64,000 nucleotides of DNA from Kitagawia praeruptora (lineage: Eukaryota > Streptophyta > Magnoliopsida > Apiales > Apiaceae). The DNA is taken from assembly GCA_037693485.1 (NCBI GenBank), contig CM075350.1, forward strand, positions 120,898,001-120,962,000, in the 5' to 3' direction. This document shows, one piece after another, positions 57,364-64,000 of this stretch; positions within the stretch are counted from its first letter, which is position 1, and each line of letters begins with the position of its first letter. A model generated the notes under the pieces. That model was not told the origin of the DNA, ran no database searches, and saw only the letters and a list, made by a program, of their open reading frames with translations. A program made the position numbers and the translations under genes.

Positions 57364-58403
57364 AGCATACTCATATTTTGTTTTATTTAATCAAATGGCC
57401 ACAGAGACAACATCGAGTAAAAATTTTACTATATACATAGATAGAGGAAACAAAGTCAAAAAATAAAAAAATAATAAATATTATATTTTACTATTTTGAT
57501 TAATTTACTATAAAACGGAACCTGGTGTTTATTATTTTTTTTGTTTATAAATATTAGGTAATCAAGAAAAAGCTCAGTCCATTTTATCAGGTTAACAATA
57601 CGACATCAGTTTATAGAAATTTATGGAAACTATTTTTGATTTCCCAGTATTACTATTTTAAACGCAAATAGTTAAGTTTTCTTCCTTTAATTCCATATAT
57701 TTATGCCGTAAGACCAAGTCTAACATTATACTATACAATAATAAATAGCAAATTATATTTAAATTACATTTTTGAATCACATTTTATTCCTTTTTCTAAA
57801 TAAATCAAACCTAGAAAAAATATATTTAATAATGTTATTTAATTTTTTAATAAAAATGTTAATTAAATCATAATATAAGTTCTTTGGTAATTACAATAAT
57901 TTTTTATGATACAATGCGAGACGGCGCCGGGAGGCGACGTCGAGTAACAATCTATTGCAAAATTAAATAAAATGTTAAAAAAGAAGTATAAAAAGGTCAT
58001 GTATTCATAACTAAAAAATATTAGTGGAATGAAATATTTTTATACAACTAGATTATATCCTCTGCTACATGGATTTTTTAAAAATTATTATTGATAAATT
58101 TAAACATTAAATAATTGTATATTTATCATCAAACAATGTAATTGTGAAGAAATAATATTAGGAATTAAAATGTTGTTTTTATATATTATAATAAATACAT
58201 TTAAAGATTAATTCAATTAGATGTTTTATTGTCATTAATGAACTTACCAAAATTAAAAGAATTATCCAAATTATTATTCATGAGCTTACCATATATATTA
58301 TAAATAATTCACATATTTCAAGTAAATAAAAAATTGGAACAGGAAACATTATGGACAACCATAATTCAGTACTTAACCGATCTGTGTAACTTGAAACACA
58401 ATG
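57364..58403. other. Intergenic; possible Helitron start near 57718
   Basis: No gene. TCTAACATTATACTATACAA at 57718 resembles the Helitron 5' ends at 13975 and 14282, and a Helitron-like 3' end lies at 60791. Confidence 0.35.
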
Positions 58404-58608
58404 CCTTCTTCTTCTGGGTCCGGATCCTCTGTCCATTTCATCCATGTCTCCTTTGTATACCCTGTTCTTTTTAATACGAAAAGAGTGCCCCTAGCGGGGC
58501 CCATTTTAAAATGGGCCCAGCCAGGGGCACTCATTTTTTTATTAAAAAGAGCATGGGACACAAAGGGACATGGAGGAAGCGGACATAGGATTCGGGCTCT
58601 CTTCTTCT
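58404..58608. mobile_element. Near-complete inverted repeat (hairpin MITE)
   Basis: Two arms of about 95 bp are complementary along almost their whole length and meet at a palindromic centre, CCCATTTTAAAATGGG (58500-58515). CTTCTTCT lies at both flanks and may be an 8-bp target duplication. Open frames on both strands mirror each other and are not genes. Confidence 0.8.
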
Positions 58609-61021
58609 TTAAATTTTGCATTTTCTTGAATTTATTGTTCTTTGCAAAATCGTTCCATCCAATACAAAATATTGCTCTGTCATTGCTTGCTGCCAATCCA
58701 ACATTCCATGATCCATTCTCTATTCTCAATAAAACCCTTTCACCTCATGTCTAGTGTCAATTTGCAGGAGTTATAAACCTTGGAATGAACTGAACATAAA
58801 TATTAAGTAAAAGAACATATCTAAATTTTGAGAATAAACCTATAGAATGATCATATGGTATTGAAAATAATACCACTCCTTGAGTTCTATTTCAAACATG
58901 ACACTTTGACAAGGTTATAGCAAATTCAAGGATATTAGCATCCATATTACGAACATTTCCTAGACCTTCACCTTCGGGTAATTATTCATCGCTAGCTTCT
59001 TCAGATTCTGCGTAAAATGTAAAGAAATAATACAATTAGTGGGACAATTATCACTATGCAAGATTTAGTTTTAGTAGTATACCAGAATTTGATGCCCAGC
59101 CAATATGCCAAAACCAGACAGTTTTAGAAGAAGAAGAAACTCATAGGATACGTATTAAATAATCAACCTCCGTACCATCTTTTCCATAAATTCGAGCATG
59201 ATGTTATTATCCATGGTTTACAAGACAAGTTCCTTTTGTCTCAAATTGAAAAGGTCCATCATTTCTTTTAGACCTTTTAAGCATCCATTCAAAGCATTAT
59301 AAAAAACAAATCATTTTTCTCATCCGGGTCATTTTTTCAGAATACTTTTCTCTCACCAGCTTTGGAAGACACTGACAAGTGTATGATAATGTTAAACCCA
59401 AGTAATCTATGTAAATATTATCTAACTGATATGAAAAAAAAGCATAAATGCAGAGACAATATGAACAATAAAAAACAAAAAGAAATGTTCAACTACTTAC
59501 TAAACGTCCAACAATTAAAGAGAACTCCGATACAACTTTGTAAAAAGATCTAGGGTATATCTCGGATCCTGTTAAACCAGATAGTTCAACACTTTGTTAT
59601 TTAATAATATTGCTCTTATTAACAGGTCAGAGGAAATAAAAATTCAGTATCTGAACATTTATTTGGAAAAAGAAAATTTATAAAAAAAATTATGGAATTA
59701 TGCTTTATTTACATCTTTTTTGTTATTGTCAGGAGTTTTATTTACATCTTAAAATATGTTCAAAAAGTAAACTGGACAATTAAAGAAAGTCAACAATGCA
59801 TATTTAGTGCGTTCGTTAGATTAGTTCGGTGACTTTTATTCACATAAATTTAGGGTCGAAAATAGATTAACATATACCGACATAGGTTAAAAAATTATGC
59901 CTTGACACAGAATACGGTCTATCTTTATAAAACATTGCATTTTTTCCTCATTGTTGATATATATTACCTGATACTAAATGAAGGCGACACTTTAGTTATT
60001 ATTCACTTTTGTATTGCTTTAAAAAATGTATGATTGAACCTTTGGTCATAATATATATAACGGAAGTTAATTACTTACAATGTATAAAATTTTTAGTAAC
60101 CGGGAAGGCAAGAATCGATTACTACTAAGAACCATGAATTCACTGCTATATTAATTATAACTGTTTGTGTGCCAAAATTGAGTGTAACCAAGTTGAGTGT
60201 AATTGCTCGATAGAATGCCCGACTTTTTCTATTCCCATAATGTTGAGAAAGTCGTATTAGCCTTGGCTTGCGGGTTGTAATTGCCGATGTTAGTATCTTA
60301 TCTTAGAATTATGTAGTCACTTAATGTTTGTCTTTAATTTTTTGAATGACATATTTATTAGTATCGAGTATTGTTTAAAGTGAACGTTGTGCCGGATCTC
60401 TAATCTAATTTTTTGGATTATATTACTTTAATTTTAGTAAAATAGAATTTTAATATTTTAAAAAAATATTATGCTAAAAAGATAAATAAATAAATGATAT
60501 TGTAATTTGAAAAAAGGTTAAACACTTTAACTGGGTTTTTTTCCTAACTAAAGCAAACGTTGTTTCATTTTGAACAAAATTAGATGACCACTAAATCATG
60601 TACTATTTATATATCATACATTAATGGATGTTTTTTCATAATCATGGTTTATTAAAATATAGCATGAAACCAATAAATTGTAACCATTTTTCAATTAACG
60701 GTATTGTGGACCTAAATCATTATTTAATGTATACATATATTATAAAATGTAACGATGACCTTAGCACGCGTAGCGCGGGCATAGGTCCTAGTGTTTGTAA
60801 ATGCATGATAGAAAAAAAAATCAAGCACCCATAACCAAATTTTCATTTGCTACATGCATGCCTACTACTAGTGGAATAACATTAAATAACCATATACGTC
60901 TTTTCGCAAAATACAATTCTTCAAAAAAAAAAAAAAAAAAATTTTTTTTTGTAGAGTTACATTATTGTGCATATATATCTAGCTCTATACGATTTCTGCT
61001 CTCTCACTTTCACTCTTGAAA
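58609..61021. other. Intergenic; Helitron-like 3' end at 60763-60791; A19T9 tract
   Basis: GCACGCGTAGCGCGGGC followed by ATAGGTCCTAG and T (to 60792) looks like a Helitron 3' terminus with a partial hairpin. 60923-60950 is a run of 19 A then 9 T, 70 bp upstream of the OVATE gene start. A TATATATCT at about 60970 may be its TATA box. No gene is seen. Confidence 0.45.
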
Positions 61022-61978
61022 ATGGCCAAACATTTCAGACTACGAATAACTCGCGTCTTCCGAACCAAACACTCCCCTCCCACCACAACCACCCTCCCAC
61101 AATCATCCAAACGCCGTCATATCTCCTCCTTTAAGCGCCGCCTCTCCTCCGCCTTCCTCTGCCGTTGTTCCTCCAACTTCAACCACTCATCCGACGACGA
61201 AACCACCGCAAAACCCGTCGACTTCCACTGGCAAGAATGGAACCTAGCTCCCCAAAACGACGACGAATCACCTCGTCAGAAAATCTACAACTCCTCCGTC
61301 TCTGGCGGCGACTCCGACGACACCGATATTTTAGCACCCACACTCCTCCCACCACCACCTCATAAGAAACGACGTCGTAGAAAGAAGAAAACGACGCTCA
61401 AACACAACAACCGTATTAGCACATCATCAGCTGAAACCGAAACCCTAGTCTCATCTTCTAGAACCTTCTCACCCGAAGAAGAAACCGAAACCCTAGTTTC
61501 CTCATCTTCTAGAAGCTTCTCAGACTCATCCACCGAATACAACCCTCAACTAAAGACCATCCGCGAGAAGCCCGCGCGTCACCAAAAACCTAAAAAAAAG
61601 AAAAACACTAACTTAGAGGCGATGACGTCATCGTCGAGGTGTAGCGTGACGTTGTCATCGGGGAGTGAGTCACCGGCGAGGCTGTCGGTGTTTAGGAAAC
61701 TAATACCGTGTGCGGTGGAAGGGAAAGTGAAGGAGAGCTTTGCGGTGGTGAAGAAGTCTGTGGATCCTTACGAGGATTTTAAGAGGTCGATGTCCGATAT
61801 GATTTTGGAAAAGGAGATGTTTGAGGAGAAAGAGCTGGAGCAGCTGTTGCAGTGTTTTTTGAGCTTGAATTCGAGGCAGCATCATGGTGTTATTGTTCAG
61901 GCGTTTGCGGAGATTTGGAACTCTATGTTTTCTGCTAATGCTGCCACTGCTACTAGTGTAGGAGTAATTAGTAACTGA
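61022..61978 (+). CDS. OVATE family protein (transcriptional repressor)
   Basis: OVATE proteins are plant-specific nuclear repressors that bind TALE homeodomain and TRM proteins and shape organ growth. The single exon encodes 318 residues from the ATG at 61022 (MAKHFRLRITRVFRTKH), which resembles the start of OFP6/7/8-type members. The N-terminal half is basic and Ser-rich with KKRRRRKKKT, a likely nuclear signal, and a duplicated ETETLVSSSR phrase. The OVATE domain (about residues 240-303) is complete: SFAVVKKSVDPYEDFKRSM, then EKEMFEEKELEQLLQCFLSL, then HHGVIVQAFAEIWNSMF. Codons in the first half are C-rich at third positions, unlike the A+T-rich surroundings. Which paralogue it is cannot be settled here. 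Confidence 0.94.
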   Translation: MAKHFRLRITRVFRTKHSPPTTTTLPQSSKRRHISSFKRRLSSAFLCRCSSNFNHSSDDETTAKPVDFHWQEWNLAPQNDDESPRQKIYNSSVSGGDSDDTDILAPTLLPPPPHKKRRRRKKKTTLKHNNRISTSSAETETLVSSSRTFSPEEETETLVSSSSRSFSDSSTEYNPQLKTIREKPARHQKPKKKKNTNLEAMTSSSRCSVTLSSGSESPARLSVFRKLIPCAVEGKVKESFAVVKKSVDPYEDFKRSMSDMILEKEMFEEKELEQLLQCFLSLNSRQHHGVIVQAFAEIWNSMFSANAATATSVGVISN

Positions 61979-62487
61979 TCGATTAATTAGTAGTAATGAT
62001 GTTAAATATACTATATTATCTAGAATATTTATGACTATTAATGGTTTGAAGCTGCATTGGAAGGTTTATAAGACAAGAAGAGTTAGCTTCAATATCTATG
62101 TAAATTGCTTGCTGTAGTTTCATTTGATCATATGTATATACATGGATTATTAACTAGTGTTTTAAAAAGTTTGTTTTTAACTAGTGTTCTAAAAAAGCTA
62201 GGCCGGATTAGACCATGAAAGTTATTTCTAGTGATTAATCGACTATGCGAGGACTAATCAAAATATTAGTTGGATATATTTTAATGGATAATTATACACA
62301 ACCAAACAGGTAAAGCAACTATAGAGATAGCAGGAGATTTTGGTATGTTGATGAACATGAGAAATCAGGCTTTGCCTGTGCACTGATTGTACGTACACTA
62401 ATATGAACCTTACAAATCGGAGTTTTCAAATAGGGTAGGAAATATTATCACAGTGCATCTGAACCCTACTCAGGATTACTATATTAA
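61979..62487. other. 3' flank of the OVATE gene
   Basis: Probable 3' untranslated region and intergenic DNA. Near 62160-62270 a degraded stretch (TTCTAAAAAAGC, GATTAATCGACTATGCGAGG) recalls the GATTAATC MITE family. Confidence 0.4.
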
Positions 62488-62980
62488 GGGGGTGTATTCA
62501 ACTGGGATTTTGAAAGATTTTCGATAATCCATGGATTTTAAAGAATTTCTAAAATCTACGGATTGTTTAAAATCTACAAAGATTCTACAAAGAATTTATA
62601 AATTTGATGTAGAGTCTTTGAAATTTGAAAAGTTTTTTTAGAAATCCATCAAAATCTCATTGATTTTTGCAAGATTTCAAAATTTACAAAAACAACTAGC
62701 AAATCCACCAAAATCCATGGATTTTAATAAATCTAAAAAATCCATGGATTTTTGAATACCATCATATTTAAATGGATTGTTTTAAATCCAGATTGAATAC
62801 ACCCAGATTTTAAAAGACTTTTTGAAATCCTAATCGAATACCCTCAGATTTCAAATGACATTTTGAAATCCAAATTGAATACCTCAAGATTTTAATGGAT
62901 TTTAAAAAATCCAAATTGAATACTCCTAGATTTCTAAAATCCCTCAAAATCCTTCAAAATCCCAATTGAATACACCCCTC
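62488..62980. mobile_element. Tourist-like (PIF/Harbinger) MITE
   Basis: Inverted ends GGGGGTGTATTCAACTGGGA and GAGGGGTGTATTCAATTGGG bound 493 bp, with TAA duplicated at 62485-62487 and 62981-62983. The interior repeats AAATCC/GGATTT and TTGAATAC motifs in both orientations. Confidence 0.85.
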
Positions 62981-62983
62981 TAA

Positions 62984-63480
62984 GTTATAACATATGTAGC
63001 TAGCATAGGAGGAGGTAGCAGGTAATACAAACAACACATTCAAGTAGTACAAGGCCCAGCTTCCTTTTTTTATTTTTGTTGCTTTCCTTTTTCTCATCGT
63101 TACCTACTTGTTTTTCTTTCTGCTAAATAAATATACTTTCTTAGCACTACCCATGAATATGTTGTATTATTTACTCATTCGATCGAGTTTTATGATTTTT
63201 AACCGTTCTAGATCGACAATTTTGTAAATTTGATATAAACTATAGCCACCAAAATGTAACGGATTGTTTAAACGTAATGATAAATTGACACACATAAATA
63301 TAAATGAAAGACATAGAGGATGGGATGTAATGATACATACGCATGCATATATGGTACCACTCTAATGTAAAGGTGGACTACATAATTGAATTCAAAAATG
63401 AAGAATGCGAATGAAAAAGTCGAAAGTTGTAGTACTCAATAACAACAGTGTCTATGGGGAATCGCGTGGTCACTGACCAT
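62984..63480. other. Intergenic
   Basis: Nothing recognisable beyond A+T-rich sequence. Confidence 0.4.
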
Positions 63481-63482
63481 TA

Positions 63483-63741
63483 CTCCCTCTGTCCCTTAAA
63501 ACTCTTCCCATTTCGGCCGGACACGTTTGCCAACGCACACTTTTGATCGTTAATATCTTCAATTTCGTATTAGTTTTAAATATAAAAACTTCACTGTATT
63601 AAAGTACTCATAAATACGAATCCAACAAGATCACTCATGACTATATTTAGTTTTATAAATTAGACGTAAATTAGCAATTTGTTTCATGTTATGAACAGGG
63701 CCGACAAATCAAACGAGAAGATTATAAAGGGACAGAGGGAG
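63483..63741. mobile_element. Stowaway MITE
   Basis: Terminal inverted repeats CTCCCTCTGTCCCTT...AAGGGACAGAGGGAG bound 259 bp, with TA at both flanks (63481-63482 and 63742-63743). Confidence 0.92.
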
Positions 63742-64000
63742 TAATATAGAATGGGAGCCAAGATGATGATTTTGTTTGCAGCACATGGGGATCTAAAATC
63801 GATCGGAGCCGCTCCACATCTTGAAACTCATCATCACAACTCACAACTAATAATTGTTACAGTAACAAGAGACATAGAGCATCCCCAATTGAATTGCTAT
63901 TGCCCGCCTTGAGTGGGACAAATATTATACCCCTTCTCATTTTAGTTTCTTTCTTGTCGTTTGACCCCAAGGCACAAACCCCTCCTTCCTTCCTAAGTTT
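63742..64000. other. Intergenic; possible MITE start at about 63877
   Basis: AGAGCATCCCCAATTGAATTG resembles the ends of common plant MITEs, but the other end lies outside the window. Confidence 0.3.

Noticed and set aside
61016..61021. Upstream TTG as the start of the OVATE protein
   Set aside because: The ATG two codons later (61022) gives the usual MAKHFRL-type start of the family.

Overview
The window is nuclear DNA from a flowering plant. It is strongly A+T-rich, its genes have GT-AG introns, and most of it is transposable elements. The RNA-dependent RNA polymerase 2 gene and the style of the retrotransposon proteins point to a eudicot, probably an asterid; the family cannot be fixed from sequence alone. 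Only two genes look intact: RDR2 (16447-21155, + strand, four exons, 1119 codons) and an OVATE-family repressor gene (61022-61978, + strand, one exon).

Layout. 1-8560: a CACTA end, several MITEs (two Mutator-type with 9-bp or hAT-type with 8-bp target duplications, Stowaway, Emigrant-like and Tourist-like copies) and a Ty3 gag fragment. 8565-11113: a gag-only Ty3 element on the - strand whose upstream LTR is split by a Helitron. 11640-14845: more MITEs and a Helitron with a triplicated 5' end. 14884-16190: a 5'-truncated LINE with a 16-bp target duplication, itself split by a hAT MITE, ending 256 bp before the RDR2 start codon. 21559-21726: a histone H3 3' fragment. 23138-26780: MITEs, an AT-rich element and a tandem duplication.

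27007-44163 is a nested retrotransposon complex. A 14-kb Sirevirus-like Copia element on the - strand (27456-41460, 1.3-kb LTRs, 5-bp target duplication AAGGG, initiator-Met tRNA primer site) has inserted into the long ORF of another element on the + strand. That ORF is a distant homologue of an extra ORF that the inserted Copia carries downstream of pol. The Copia is young by LTR comparison but is broken in gag, integrase and the extra ORF.

44148-44541 is a small Helitron with an intact terminal hairpin. 48003-53384 holds two identical 605-bp direct repeats around a retroelement truncated at both ends, probably repair filler. 55158-56571 is a Mutator-like element with long inverted ends and a perfect 9-bp target duplication, carrying chimeric gene-like sequence. 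57180-64000 holds hairpin MITEs, the OVATE gene, a Tourist-like MITE and a Stowaway MITE.

The genes form no operon or pathway cluster. The thematic link is that RDR2, which makes the double-stranded RNA used to silence transposons, sits among dense nested transposons, one of which reaches into its upstream region.
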